A DNA stretch of 64,000 nucleotides from Kroppenstedtia sanguinis (GTDB taxonomy: Bacteria > Bacillota > Bacilli > Thermoactinomycetales > DSM-45169), in contig NZ_JBNPXF010000002.1 in NCBI RefSeq assembly GCF_050433445.1, positions 124,001 through 188,000 of the forward strand. Reading direction: 5' to 3'. Shown here piece after piece: positions 34,154 to 42,166 of the stretch. Below the pieces are notes generated by a model. It searched no databases, was not told the DNA's origin, and worked only from the letters and a program-made list of their open reading frames with translations. The position numbers and the translations under genes were made by a program. Positions within the stretch are counted from its first letter, which is position 1. Each line of letters starts with the position of its first letter.

Positions 34154-35059
34154 TCACACCAGTTCCCGCAACGTCTCTTCCAGGTCGGTGTGACGAAATT
34201 GGAAGCCCGCCTCCTGAAGCCGTTTGGGGATGCAGTTGCGTCCGGTGAGGGCCAATCCGGGATCCGCCCGCATCACCAACACCGCGCCTAACCGCACCAA
34301 CGGGGCGGGGGCCGGCGGTGCCCAGCCTTTGCCCATGGCTTTTCGCAAGGCGGCCATAAAGCTTGCATTGGTCACCGGAGCGGGGCCGGTGGCATTGTAA
34401 ATTCCCTCCATCGGATGGTCCAAGGCATATCGGATCATGGCATGGAGATCCTCCAGATGGATCCAACTGATGTACTGTTCTCCCGATCCGATCTTTCCCC
34501 CGAGACCATAGCGAGCCAGTTTGGCGAGCGGTTCCAGCGCACCGCCGTCCCGACCCAGCACAAAGCCGATCCGCAGCAGCACCTGTCGTATCTCCGGATG
34601 GTTCTCCGCAAAAAAGGCTTCCTCCCACCGTTGACACACTTCCACCGAGAATCCCTCACCATGTGGGGCCTCTTCGTCACATTCCTCGCGGGTATCCCCG
34701 AAGATGGCCAGTGAACTCGCCTGGATGAACACCTTTGGCGGCTGTTGGCATTGTCGGAGGGCGTGATGAAGCACCTGGACGGAGTCCAGTCGGGAATTCA
34801 TGATCTCCTCCCGGTTCTTTGCAGTGTACAGGCAATTGACGCTTCGCCCCGTGAAATTGACGATCGCCTCCGCCCCCTCCAGCTCCATCGCCCAATCCCC
34901 CGGAGTTCTCCCGTCCCACCGGACATACCGGATGTCCCCCTCAGTCCGTCCCTCCCCCCGGGTCAACACCGTCACTTTGTAATCGCGGGATACCAGATCC
35001 TGCGCCAACGCCTGCCCCAAAAACCCTGAACCCCCAGGGATAATCACTTTCCGGCCCAT
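34154..35059 (-). CDS. TIGR01777-family epimerase-like protein (NAD-binding SDR)
   Basis: This protein of about 301 residues is an extended-SDR relative of the YfhF/YfcH type. The N-terminal nucleotide-binding motif is GGSGFLGQALAQDLV near 8-22. A block IVNFTGRSVNCLYTAKNREEIMNSR lies near 69-93, and IRQVLLRIGFVLGRDGGALEPLAKL near 155-179 is characteristic of the family. The C-terminus ends with the DUF1731 helix region. The biochemical reaction is unknown. ATG at 35059 follows GGGAGTGGAGAG. It lies at the left edge of the island; beyond 35100 base composition becomes AT-rich. Confidence 0.88.
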   Translation of the reverse strand: MGRKVIIPGGSGFLGQALAQDLVSRDYKVTVLTRGEGRTEGDIRYVRWDGRTPGDWAMELEGAEAIVNFTGRSVNCLYTAKNREEIMNSRLDSVQVLHHALRQCQQPPKVFIQASSLAIFGDTREECDEEAPHGEGFSVEVCQRWEEAFFAENHPEIRQVLLRIGFVLGRDGGALEPLAKLARYGLGGKIGSGEQYISWIHLEDLHAMIRYALDHPMEGIYNATGPAPVTNASFMAALRKAMGKGWAPPAPAPLVRLGAVLVMRADPGLALTGRNCIPKRLQEAGFQFRHTDLEETLRELV

Positions 35060-35180
35060 CTCTCCACTCCCTTTGTGATGATCTTCACAAGATTTCAGAT
35101 CCATTCTACCTGATTTGTTTCAACAATTCAAAAAATGAAGGTCCCAGGGTTGATGACGCATCACTAAAATATTGGATTGA

Positions 35181-35420
35181 TGGCAAGGAAACTTTAATCA
35201 AAATTTTGATATTAGTGGATATGCTACACCTCAATTCAGTACAATGGGCTGGACTAGTTGTATGCAAAAATGTTTAGCAGGCAAAGGTATGTCGGCGTGA
35301 GCGATTTCTTTATTAGCTGTATTATGCGGTGCTTCTTGCACCATTGGAGTGCCTGCAACAGCAGGAACTACTTGTTATGCTTGCGTAAATACAGCTGGAA
35401 TGATTGGAGTAACTACATAA
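35181..35420 (+). pseudogene. Relic of a Cys-rich bacteriocin (halocin C8-like pattern suspected)
   Basis: A frame from 35181 to a TAA at 35418 reads GNFNQNFDISGYATPQF, then WTSCMQKCLAGKGMSA, a TGA stop (35298-35300), then AISLLAVLCGASC and AGTTCYACVNTAGM near the end. Six Cys in CxxxC/CxxxC/CxxC spacing and a hydrophobic Gly/Ala-rich core recall Cys-rich bacteriocins such as the halocin C8-like group. The TGA could be a one-base change from TGG. The upstream frame DDASLKYWIDGK (from 35149) joins only after a one-base shift, and no start with a ribosome binding site remains. It is inferred to be a decayed precursor gene. The composition is AT-rich compared with the flanks. Confidence 0.5.
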
Positions 35421-35486
35421 TGAATTGTTGGGAAAAGAAATGCAAACACAAGTGAATTAAAGATACTTATGAAATTTGGTGATTAG

Positions 35487-35636
35487 ATGAAGCTTAGACA
35501 ATGGTTAGTCAGAATTTCATTTGTATTAAGCGGTTTATCCATAGTCATCTTTGCAATTGTTTTAGATCAAGGTCTAACAGCTTTTATCCTCGCTGCTGTC
35601 TTTGTTGCAATTGCCGGGTTTTTAATGAAAACATAG
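35487..35636 (+). CDS. Small two-helix membrane protein, possible bacteriocin immunity protein
   Basis: An intact 49-codon frame starts MKLRQWLVRISFVLSGL and has two hydrophobic helices (about 8-26 and 30-46). It is positioned 66 bases after the bacteriocin-like relic and just before a terminator. Small two-helix proteins in this position often give self-protection to bacteriocin producers. There is no sequence proof of function, and the Shine-Dalgarno is weak (GGTGAT). Confidence 0.5.
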   Translation: MKLRQWLVRISFVLSGLSIVIFAIVLDQGLTAFILAAVFVAIAGFLMKT

Positions 35637-35670
35637 AAATATGATGTAAGGTTGTTTTCATTGCAAGTAA

Positions 35671-35706
35671 AAGACTTGAGATCCATTTGGGACTCAAGTC
35701 TTTTTT
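35671..35706 (+). terminator. Terminator after the bacteriocin-like pair
   Basis: The arms AAGACTTGAG and CTCAAGTC(TT) are followed by six T. It ends the short AT-rich block. Confidence 0.88.
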
Positions 35707-35723
35707 CTGTTATACAGTGAAAA

Positions 35724-35825
35724 TCAGGGATGACACTCCTCATATTCATCCTGAGCATCAGTAATCGCCAATTTAGAATATGCCTCAAAGAATGGAAGAG
35801 ATGCCCCTTTGCCCTTGATAGTATG
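35724..35825 (-). pseudogene. C-terminal remnant of an unidentified gene
   Basis: On the minus strand a short frame between two stops reads IKGKGASLPFFEAYSKLAI and then TDAQDEYEECHP before a TGA. Composition looks like true protein, but no start or partner domain is left. It does not match a family I know. It may be the tail of a gene lost when the island formed. Confidence 0.3.
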
Positions 35826-35941
35826 CTATGAATCAAGTTTGCCCAGATTCTTTTTATTCTTTAGCCTCATCAGAGGAGCCGGTTTTTTTATGACCCCTCC
35901 TTTCATTGCCGTCTCATCTTTGAGAAACCAGGCCTTCAGGA

Positions 35942-36497
35942 TCACAGATGGGCGATCAGGGAGGCGGTATCCGTCACCTGGGTGAACTCACCGTGTAAAC
36001 TGGCCAGATGGATGCGATGAACCTCCGCTGCCGGAATCCGATTCCCGTCGAGATCCTTCCGATCAAAGGTGGCGGTAGCATCCGACAAAAGCCAAGAATC
36101 AAAGCCCAGGTTCCCCGCCATCCGGGTTGGTGGAGACGCAATGATCCGTGGTCAGACCCGCGATCACCAAGGATTGAATCCCTTTTTCTCGGAGGTTCTC
36201 TTCCAGGTCCGTCCCGATGAAGGCACTGTTTACGTACTTCTCCATGACCGGCTCTCCCGCCAGGGGACGAGCTTCCTGCTTGAAATCACAACTGTCGGTG
36301 TCCCGGTGAAAAAGAGAACTCCGGTTCCGAGAGAGGTGACCAATATGGAACACTGACCATTCTTTTGCACGCCAAACCGATAGCAACTGCTCGATATTTT
36401 CTTCTGCATGAAGGTTGTTTCGCGGGCCCCACTTTGGGTCATCAAAGGCTTTCTGCACATCAATCAAAAGCAAGCCTGTTTTTGAGGAGAATTTCAA
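35942..36497 (-). pseudogene. Isochorismatase-family cysteine hydrolase, frameshifted
   Basis: The N-terminal part reads TGLLLIDVQKAFDDPKWG, then VFHIGHLSR and VNSAFIGTDLEENLREKG, ending in VIAGLTTDHCVST, which carries the catalytic Asp and Cys of the isochorismatase-like hydrolases (nicotinamidase relatives). At about 36125-36130 the frame shifts by one base. The continuation in the next frame is plainly the family's C-terminus (RMAGNLGFDSWLLSDATATF, then HRIHLASLHGEFTQVTDT) to a TGA at 35942. TTG at 36497 is ten bases after GGAGGG and is the likely start. The total length fits a normal family member of about 185 residues apart from the shift. Confidence 0.8.
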
Positions 36498-36572
36498 TAT
36501 CTCTGTTCCCTCCTCTCTTGGTTGTAACTGACACCACAAATATTCGGTACTGAGCAAAAAAACACCTTGCCA

Positions 36573-36920
36573 CAGGCGTGTTGAATAGACATATTTTAGG
36601 TGGGTAGATCCTGTTCACCCACGCTCCGATACCATACCACAAGGAAGTAGAAGCTGGCCGCTCCAAATCTGACCATCGGGCAGGGGCAAAGCCTTACCGG
36701 AAGCAACTCAGGGAAGATGTTGCCCCTAAACGCCCTCTCTCCAGATTCTCCGCTGGGTAGGATGGCTACCTTGCCATCGAGATTGTAGTGCATGTGGAAC
36801 AAAGGTCGCTTTGCACCCATAGGGCACAAGTCTCGCTAGGGACGCTTCCGCACCCAAGTCTCGCTTTGGCAGCACACGACTCCCTTCCACCACCCATTTT
36901 CTAGTTAATCAACAGCACTG
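36573..36920. mobile_element. MITE-like element, copy G (348 bp)
   Basis: It begins CAGGCGTGTTGAATAGAC and ends AGTTAATCAACAGCACTG. The interior is the long type of copies D and I (GTTCACCCACGCTC ... TTGCCCCTAAACGCCCTCTC), with an additional block CCCATAGGGCACAAGTCTCG taken from the copy A/B/C type. The flanks ACCTTGCCA and AGTTGTTTA do not form a convincing duplication. Confidence 0.82.
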
Positions 36921-37044
36921 AGTTGTTTAAATGACGATATGAAATCGGATTTTCATACCATGCTTTTCAGTTTTTCTGTATAATAAAAGGGAATATTTCG
37001 ATATTCATTGGAGAGAGATTAGCATATCATTATAACGAAAATGA

Positions 37045-37161
37045 CAGGGCTGTTGATTAACCACAAAATGGATGATAGGAACAAAACGATCCTTTCGCTC
37101 TTCACCGTCTCACCATCCCAATCTTATTTCCTTCTTAAAATATGGCTAATCAACACGCCTG
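37045..37161. mobile_element. MITE-like element, copy H (117 bp), with 9-bp target duplication (one mismatch)
   Basis: It begins CAGGGCTGTTGATTAACC and ends GGCTAATCAACACGCCTG. The flanks CGAAAATGA (37036-37044) and TGAAAATGA (37162-37170) match at eight of nine positions. It is the shortest copy, keeping little more than the two ends, and reads in frame into the LysE gene that starts 39 bp downstream. Confidence 0.9.
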
Positions 37162-37199
37162 TGAAAATGATTTTTTATGGAAGAAAGGTGTGTGACAAC

Positions 37200-37835
37200 A
37201 TGTTTTCATTTATTGTCGTTGTGTTTCTTTTATTTTTAGTCCCAGGTCCTGCAGTGATTATTACAATTTCTCAAACGATAAAAAGCGGAAGAAAAAATGG
37301 TATTATGACTGCTTGTGGGATCGCCTTAGGGGATAGTATTCACGTGTTGTTTGCTGTTTTAGGGTTATCAGCGATATTATTAAGTTCTGCTTTAGCATTT
37401 GAAATCGTCAAATATATCGGAGCTCTTTATTTATTTTACTTAGGGATTCAAATGTTACTTACAAAGACTAAACAAAAAGAAAAATCAAACCTCGAACAAA
37501 CGTCTGTGTGTATAAATAAAAGCTCGAGTTGGAAATCAATTAAACAAGGCTTTTTAGCGGAAATATTGAATCCCAAAACAGCATTATTCTTTTTGGCATT
37601 TTTACCTCAATTTATCCAAAATAGCGAAAGTAGCGTGACATTACAACTTCTTGTTCTGGGTATTGTGTTTGTACTAATGAGTATTGCATTCACTTCCTTT
37701 TTGGCTTATTGTACAAGTTTCCTTGGAGCAAAGATGTTCAAAACATCAGGCATTTTTGCTAGTAAAGTTGAGAAAATTGTTGGTGTGATTTATATTGGCT
37801 TAGGCATACGTTTAGCCCTTCAAACTCAAGAATAG
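37200..37835 (+). CDS. LysE/RhtB-family amino-acid exporter
   Basis: This 211-residue protein has five to six hydrophobic helices. The LysE signature region is FLVPGPAVIITISQTIKSGRKNG near 12-34 and GIALGDSIHVLFAVLGLSAIL near 39-59, with NPKTALFFLAFLPQF near 134-148. Such proteins export amino acids or derivatives by proton exchange. The ATG at 37200 is chosen; an in-frame extension into MITE copy H lacks conservation. Codons are AT-rich compared with the core genes, a sign of transfer into the island. Substrate unknown. Confidence 0.9.
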   Translation: MFSFIVVVFLLFLVPGPAVIITISQTIKSGRKNGIMTACGIALGDSIHVLFAVLGLSAILLSSALAFEIVKYIGALYLFYLGIQMLLTKTKQKEKSNLEQTSVCINKSSSWKSIKQGFLAEILNPKTALFFLAFLPQFIQNSESSVTLQLLVLGIVFVLMSIAFTSFLAYCTSFLGAKMFKTSGIFASKVEKIVGVIYIGLGIRLALQTQE

Positions 37836-38003
37836 ATGACGATATGAATGATACGTTGGAAAACATGTAAACGGTTCGCATGTAGTGCTTCCAATGTCAC
37901 TAATCTGATTGTGATTAGGCTATACGGTGTTGTCACCACAGCCTGTGCTACAACTTGCCCAATAAAAAACGTTTTTTGTAAAGATTCCTCAAACATGATC
38001 ATC

Positions 38004-38744
38004 TTATTCCCCGCTCCAGCGGAAAAACCGTGAGGACAAAATGATAGATATAATGGCGACACCTACAAGAACCGCAACATCCACGCCATTCTCCCAAATC
38101 GGTGTGAAATTCCATGTTTGCCTTATTAAATCAATGACGTAGTAAAGCGGAAGGAGGTGGGCGATAACACGTAATACGTTTGGCATCCATTCGAGCGGAA
38201 AGGTGGCTCCCGATAGAAAAATCATCAAATTCAAGGCAAGTGAACTGATGGCTGAAGCAGTCCGAACGTTTTTGGCAATGGAATTGATCAACAGTCCGAA
38301 CGGGAAGAAGGCAGCCAGGCTTAATAGGATTGCCAATAAGGTACTTCCCAAATATTTCGGTACATGTAAATTGAAGACGAGGTGTCCAAAAATGAGAATA
38401 ATTCCGGCGCTGATGGTAAAAATGACGGTTCCCTGCACGGTTTGCGCCGTTAACACCATCCAGGGCCGCACGGTTGTGACCTGATAGCGTCGCAAAATGC
38501 CTTTTTCACGATAGTTGGCCATCACCGTCCCGATTCCGAAAAACGCAGTGGTCAAGATGTTCACGGCAATCCAAGATGGTATGTAAGCATCGCTGTATGT
38601 CATTCCACCGATTTTTGCGCTTCCGAACATCTCTCCGAATAGCCAGATCATCAGAACCGGAAATAAAAAGGTCCAGAACACGGCCATTTTTTCTCGAAAA
38701 AATAACTTTGTTTCCATTACCGACAGTTTCACAATTTTATTCAT
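38004..38744 (-). CDS. ABC-2 type transporter permease
   Basis: This protein of about 246 residues has six hydrophobic segments of the ABC-2 exporter family: an N-terminal MNKIVKLSVMETKLFFREK, then FWTFLFPVLMIWLFGEMFG near 24-42 and a conserved FPFGLLINSIAKNVRTASAISSLALNLMIFLSGATFPLEWMP block near 145-186. Its start overlaps the ATPase gene by four bases (ATGA), with AAAGGAG upstream. Together with the ATPase, response regulator and kinase it makes a four-gene unit. In outline this recalls the linearmycin-resistance locus lnrJK-lnrLMN of B. subtilis, but only one permease is present, so a homodimer is likely. Function inferred: export of a lipid-like drug or membrane-active peptide. Confidence 0.9.
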   Translation of the reverse strand: MNKIVKLSVMETKLFFREKMAVFWTFLFPVLMIWLFGEMFGSAKIGGMTYSDAYIPSWIAVNILTTAFFGIGTVMANYREKGILRRYQVTTVRPWMVLTAQTVQGTVIFTISAGIILIFGHLVFNLHVPKYLGSTLLAILLSLAAFFPFGLLINSIAKNVRTASAISSLALNLMIFLSGATFPLEWMPNVLRVIAHLLPLYYVIDLIRQTWNFTPIWENGVDVAVLVGVAIISIILSSRFFRWSGE

Positions 38745-39655
38745 GTTGATCGCTCCTTTAACAGGTGGACAAACAAATCTTCCAGCGTGCCTCGCTCGAA
38801 ACGGAATGCGGCCACTTTCCAACCGCGTTCTTCACATTCTTTTAAAACCAGGTAGGCAGAACGCTGGAGATTCTCCGTTTGAATTCTCACCCGATCCCCG
38901 GATTTCTCCACGTGAATCACGCTGGGCAGGGAGATCAATACATCGGGATCCACATCGAAACTCTCAAACGCTAGGTAGTTTGTCGCTAGGTCTTCTAGCA
39001 ACACATTCGGTTTTCCAAGTGCCCGGATCCGGCCATCGTATACCATGGCGATCCGATCACAAAGTTTTTCGGCTTCTTCCATATAATGCGTTGTGACGAG
39101 GATGGTGGTTCCTTGTTCCTTCAGGGTATGGATGACTTCCCACAACTCGCGGCGTGCTTGCGGATCAAACCCCATGCTCGGTTCATCCAAAAACACGATT
39201 TCGGGTTGATGCAAAACAGCTAAAGCGAGCGTTACCCGTTGTTTCCATCCACCGGAAAGATCCTTGAAATACGAATTGAGTTTGTTTTTCAAATGTAACT
39301 GTTCAATGATGTCCACCAGGCCGTGATGTGTGTCATAAAAAGAGGCAAACAGATTTAGCGCTTCCTTGACCTTTATTAACTCTTGTATGGATGTATCCTG
39401 AAACTGCACCCCGATTTTTTTATTTAATTGATAGCGGTCGGATTCCTTGCCGGGGTCATGGCCAAGTACATGTACCTTTCCGGAATCTCTTTTCCGCAAT
39501 CCTTCCAGAATCTCAATGGTTGTGGTCTTACCGGCTCCGTTTGGACCGATGATACCGAAAATTTCGCCTTTTTCGACCTTAAACGAAACCCCCTGTACGG
39601 CTCGAGTTTCCCCGTACTGTTTGGTCAAGCCTTCAACTTCAATGACATGTTTCAT
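38741..39655 (-). CDS. ABC exporter ATP-binding protein
   Basis: This protein of about 304 residues has Walker A GPNGAGKTTTIEIL near 38-51, a Q-loop VQFQD near 85-89, the signature DLSGGWKQRVTLALAVLHQPEIVFLDEPSMGFDP covering signature and Walker B near 134-167, and switch His in LVTTHYMEEAEKLCDR near 182-197. The signature reads LSGGWKQR, with Trp in place of the usual Gln or Glu. A C-terminal ACT-like extension (FDVDPDVLISLPSVIHVEKSGDRVRI and EERGWKVAAFRFERGTLEDLFVHL) is typical of CcmA/drug-export ATPases. ATG at 39655 follows GAGAAGGAG. It is coupled to the permease gene by overlap. Confidence 0.93.
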   Translation of the reverse strand: MKHVIEVEGLTKQYGETRAVQGVSFKVEKGEIFGIIGPNGAGKTTTIEILEGLRKRDSGKVHVLGHDPGKESDRYQLNKKIGVQFQDTSIQELIKVKEALNLFASFYDTHHGLVDIIEQLHLKNKLNSYFKDLSGGWKQRVTLALAVLHQPEIVFLDEPSMGFDPQARRELWEVIHTLKEQGTTILVTTHYMEEAEKLCDRIAMVYDGRIRALGKPNVLLEDLATNYLAFESFDVDPDVLISLPSVIHVEKSGDRVRIQTENLQRSAYLVLKECEERGWKVAAFRFERGTLEDLFVHLLKERST

Positions 39656-39689
39656 ATTTTTTTCTCCTTCTCTCATAAGAAATGAAAGG

Positions 39690-40295
39690 TTATTCCGGTA
39701 GCCACCCTTTGTTTTCGGCAATGGCGACGGCATCCATTCGGTTTCTCGCTCCCAGCTTCTGAATAATTTCAGAGATGTAGTTGCGGTTCGTAGCTGGAGA
39801 GAGATAGAGAGCCTTACTGACTTCTTTGACTGAATCCCCCTTCTTCAGGTGCAACAAAATCTCGGATTCTCGTTTCGTAAGTGGGTTTATTTCTTCCATC
39901 ATGGAAAAAGTAAGATGTGGGCTAAAGACACGCTTGCCCGCGTGAATTTTTCGCAGTGCTTCCGCCAATTCGGACACGGGCATATCTTTTAGCAAATAAC
40001 CCATTACTCCGGCCTTCACGGCACGTTGCAGGTACCCGCTTCGGGTGAAGGTGGTCACGATGGCGACCCGGCATTCACTGCCTTCATCCCTCAACTTTTC
40101 CGCTGCCTCCAGTCCACTTAACAATGGCATCTCTATATCGAGCACGGCAATATCGGCGTTTTTTTCCTGAATCAGCCGTAGGGCCTGTTTACCATTGTCG
40201 GCTTCCCCGACAATTTCAATATCTTCTTCCAGGGCCAACAACTGGCTGACCGCGCCCCGTAGCATTCCTTGATCTTCCGCAATGACGATTCTCAT
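39690..40295 (-). CDS. NarL/LuxR-family response regulator (DesR/LnrK-like)
   Basis: This 201-residue protein has a receiver domain with Asp in DIAVLDIEMPLLSGLEAA near 49-66, a conserved Thr near TTFTRSG and Lys in LLKDMP near 103. The C-terminal LuxR HTH is PLTKRESEILLHLKKGDSVKEVSKALYLSPATNRNYI near 137-173. The start codon overlaps the histidine-kinase stop (TAATG), so the two are translationally coupled. It probably switches on the adjacent ABC genes. Since its partner kinase lacks the phosphorylated His, it may be activated differently. Confidence 0.92.
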   Translation of the reverse strand: MRIVIAEDQGMLRGAVSQLLALEEDIEIVGEADNGKQALRLIQEKNADIAVLDIEMPLLSGLEAAEKLRDEGSECRVAIVTTFTRSGYLQRAVKAGVMGYLLKDMPVSELAEALRKIHAGKRVFSPHLTFSMMEEINPLTKRESEILLHLKKGDSVKEVSKALYLSPATNRNYISEIIQKLGARNRMDAVAIAENKGWLPE

Positions 40296-41392
40296 TAGAT
40301 TCCCTCCGTTATCGCTGGTTTCTTAACTTTTGGCACGACGATCGTGATTTTCGTCCCTTTTGTTTCCCCGGTTGTCATTTCAAGTTTTCCTTCGATCAGC
40401 AACAACCGTTCTTTCATGCCTAGCAGGCCGCTACCGAACCGGTCGTGTTTTTCCTTCGCTATGCCAACCCCATCATCCCTCACCTGTAGAATATATCTCC
40501 CGGGGTCTTCTTCAAGTCGAATTGTGCAAGTGCGCGCACCGCTGTGTTTCACGACGTTGGTGACACATTCGCGAAGACACAGGCTCAGGATATTTCGAAT
40601 AATCGGTGGGGCCTCACCAAGTTCATCATTGCGTTCCAATTTGAATGAAATCCCGGCTGACTCACAAATTTTGGCCGCCCGCTGGCACTCTTCGTCAAGA
40701 TCGATGGACTGCATATCACTGATCAGTTCCCGCACCTGCAACAAAACGGATCTTGAAATATTCTGGATTTCACGCGCTTCTTTTGAGGCTTGGTCGGGAT
40801 TTCGGGGAATCAGCCGCTCCACCAATTCACCTTTCAACGTAATCAGAGACAAGGTATGACCCAACGTATCACGAAGATCACGGGCGATTCGCTGGCGCTC
40901 TTCATTCTTAATCAGTCGGGAAATTTCATCATTGGCATGTTGTAGCCCCAATTTCATTTCATGTGATTTCCGGATCATTCTCACCATATAGGGTAGCCAG
41001 AAAAGAATGAGAAGAATCGAATACCAGCCAAGGTACAATGGATTCGACTCTCGCAAGAAATAGAACCCGGCTGACCCGGCAAAAAGCGCAACCATGAGTA
41101 CAGTCATTCCAGTAATTTTGCGGTAGGATGGGTACTTGCCAATCACCAATGCGGGATAAAAGCCGAAGCTCAATTCCCATGGGCTCAAGAAAGCCCCCCA
41201 TAAAGCAATCGTGACCAGTTGAACAATGATGAAAAAGGTTCGGTGTTTCGCATTCATAATGCTGATCAAATGAGCCGTTGCGATTATAAAAAACAATAGA
41301 TAGTTGTACCCCGTCTGTTGTGGAAAAATAATCATAGAAATCAATGGAGGAAGCAACATCATTGTTTCCCACGGTAGTCTGACGCGAGCCAT
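40295..41392 (-). CDS. DesK-family sensor histidine kinase lacking the phospho-acceptor His
   Basis: This 365-residue protein has about five hydrophobic segments in the first 140 residues, a coiled linker, the HisKA_3 dimerisation helix, and an HATPase domain with the N-box CLRECVTNVVKHSGA near 272-286 and the G-box GSGLLGMKERLLLIEGKL near 321-338. The helix reads ERQRIARDLRDTLGHTLSLITLKGEL, where DesK has RDLHDTLG. The codon at 40871-40873 is CGT (Arg) instead of CAT or CAC (His), so the usual phosphorylation site is missing. Everything else looks intact. It may be a signalling-dead or phosphatase-only sensor. Confidence 0.9.
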   Translation of the reverse strand: MARVRLPWETMMLLPPLISMIIFPQQTGYNYLLFFIIATAHLISIMNAKHRTFFIIVQLVTIALWGAFLSPWELSFGFYPALVIGKYPSYRKITGMTVLMVALFAGSAGFYFLRESNPLYLGWYSILLILFWLPYMVRMIRKSHEMKLGLQHANDEISRLIKNEERQRIARDLRDTLGHTLSLITLKGELVERLIPRNPDQASKEAREIQNISRSVLLQVRELISDMQSIDLDEECQRAAKICESAGISFKLERNDELGEAPPIIRNILSLCLRECVTNVVKHSGARTCTIRLEEDPGRYILQVRDDGVGIAKEKHDRFGSGLLGMKERLLLIEGKLEMTTGETKGTKITIVVPKVKKPAITEGI

Positions 41393-41449
41393 TTCTCACC
41401 ACCTCCATCGTTTTTCTCTATCATACCAAATGGCTTTGAGCCATTAACC

Positions 41450-41746
41450 TTAACCTCTTTCGTTGGTAATCGGGATCCCGGGAATTTGGGTCTGCTTCTT
41501 GCGTTTTAACCACATCGGAACCAACCAGATCGAAAGTAAGAAGACCACGACATGCACCGGCTGTGCAATAACTCCGAATTTATCTGCAGGGGGATTAGCC
41601 AAAACATTGAGCGACGACAACAGAGTGACACCTCCTGTTAGTAGAACATAATAGGCTGAAGGTCTAGCAGTTTTTCGAAACCACTTTACGAAAATCATTG
41701 CCCCGGCGATATTTGCGATGATCGAAGCAACCGCAATGGAGATCAT
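41450..41746 (-). CDS. Small membrane protein, second of a disrupted two-gene pair
   Basis: This protein of about 98 residues starts MISIAVASIIANIAGAMIF. It has three hydrophobic helices (about 2-20, 32-50 and 64-80) and a basic tail KRKKQTQIPG. The start ATG at 41746 overlaps the stop codon of the interrupted upstream gene (ATGA), so it was probably translated by coupling. The MITE insertion in that upstream gene is likely to reduce its expression. No family recognised. Confidence 0.6.
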   Translation of the reverse strand: MISIAVASIIANIAGAMIFVKWFRKTARPSAYYVLLTGGVTLLSSLNVLANPPADKFGVIAQPVHVVVFLLSIWLVPMWLKRKKQTQIPGIPITNERG

Positions 41747-42166
41747 AACCACAGGCCTGTCACAGCACCTAACAGGTAAGCTGTGGCAACACCGGTAGCC
41801 CCCGAAATAACTCCCACATCAGGCGTGTTGATTAGCCATATTTTAGGTGGGGAGATCGTGTTCTACCACGCTCGGGTTGCCATCCGGCAAGGAAGTGAAA
41901 ACTGGCCGCTCCAAATCTTCCGATCAGGCAGGGGCAAAGCCTTACGGAAGCAACACAGGGAAGATATTGCCCCTAAACGCCCTCTCGTAAGACTTCTCCG
42001 CTGGGTAGGATGGCTACCTTTATTCCAGGGCTTCAGCCCATCGAGATTGTAGTGCCTGTGGCGCAAAGGTCGCTTTGGTAGCACACGACTCCCTTCCGCC
42101 GACCATTTTCTGGTTAATCAACAGCCCTGCTCCCACATATAAACCGATTAATAAACCTTTTCTCAT
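41743..42166 (-). pseudogene. Small membrane-protein gene interrupted by a MITE
   Basis: The minus strand has ATG at 42166 behind GGAGGCACAAGGAATA. It reads MRKGLLIGLYVG and meets MITE copy I. After removing the MITE and one copy of the 9-bp duplication, the frame continues as VISGATGVATAYLLGAVTGLWL and stops at TGA (41743-41745). The repaired product is a 34-residue single or double membrane-span peptide. This is a clear insertional knockout, since the MITE contains stops in frame. The stop overlaps the start of the next gene. Confidence 0.75.
41821..42129. mobile_element. MITE-like element, copy I (309 bp), with perfect 9-bp target duplication
   Basis: It begins CAGGCGTGTTGATTAGCC and ends TGGTTAATCAACAGCCCTG. 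Perfect flanking direct repeats CTCCCACAT lie at 41812-41820 and 42130-42138. It is the same length as copy D and closely similar to it, in opposite orientation. It lies inside a coding sequence. Confidence 0.95.

Noticed and set aside
35298..35300. TGA as a recoded Trp or selenocysteine codon in the bacteriocin-like frame
   Set aside because: No SECIS-like structure or recoding context is visible, the upstream frame is also broken, and standard-code decay is simpler.
37041..37199. N-terminal extension of the LysE-like protein into MITE copy H
   Set aside because: It is mobile-element sequence read through by chance; LysE homologues start at the MFSF segment.
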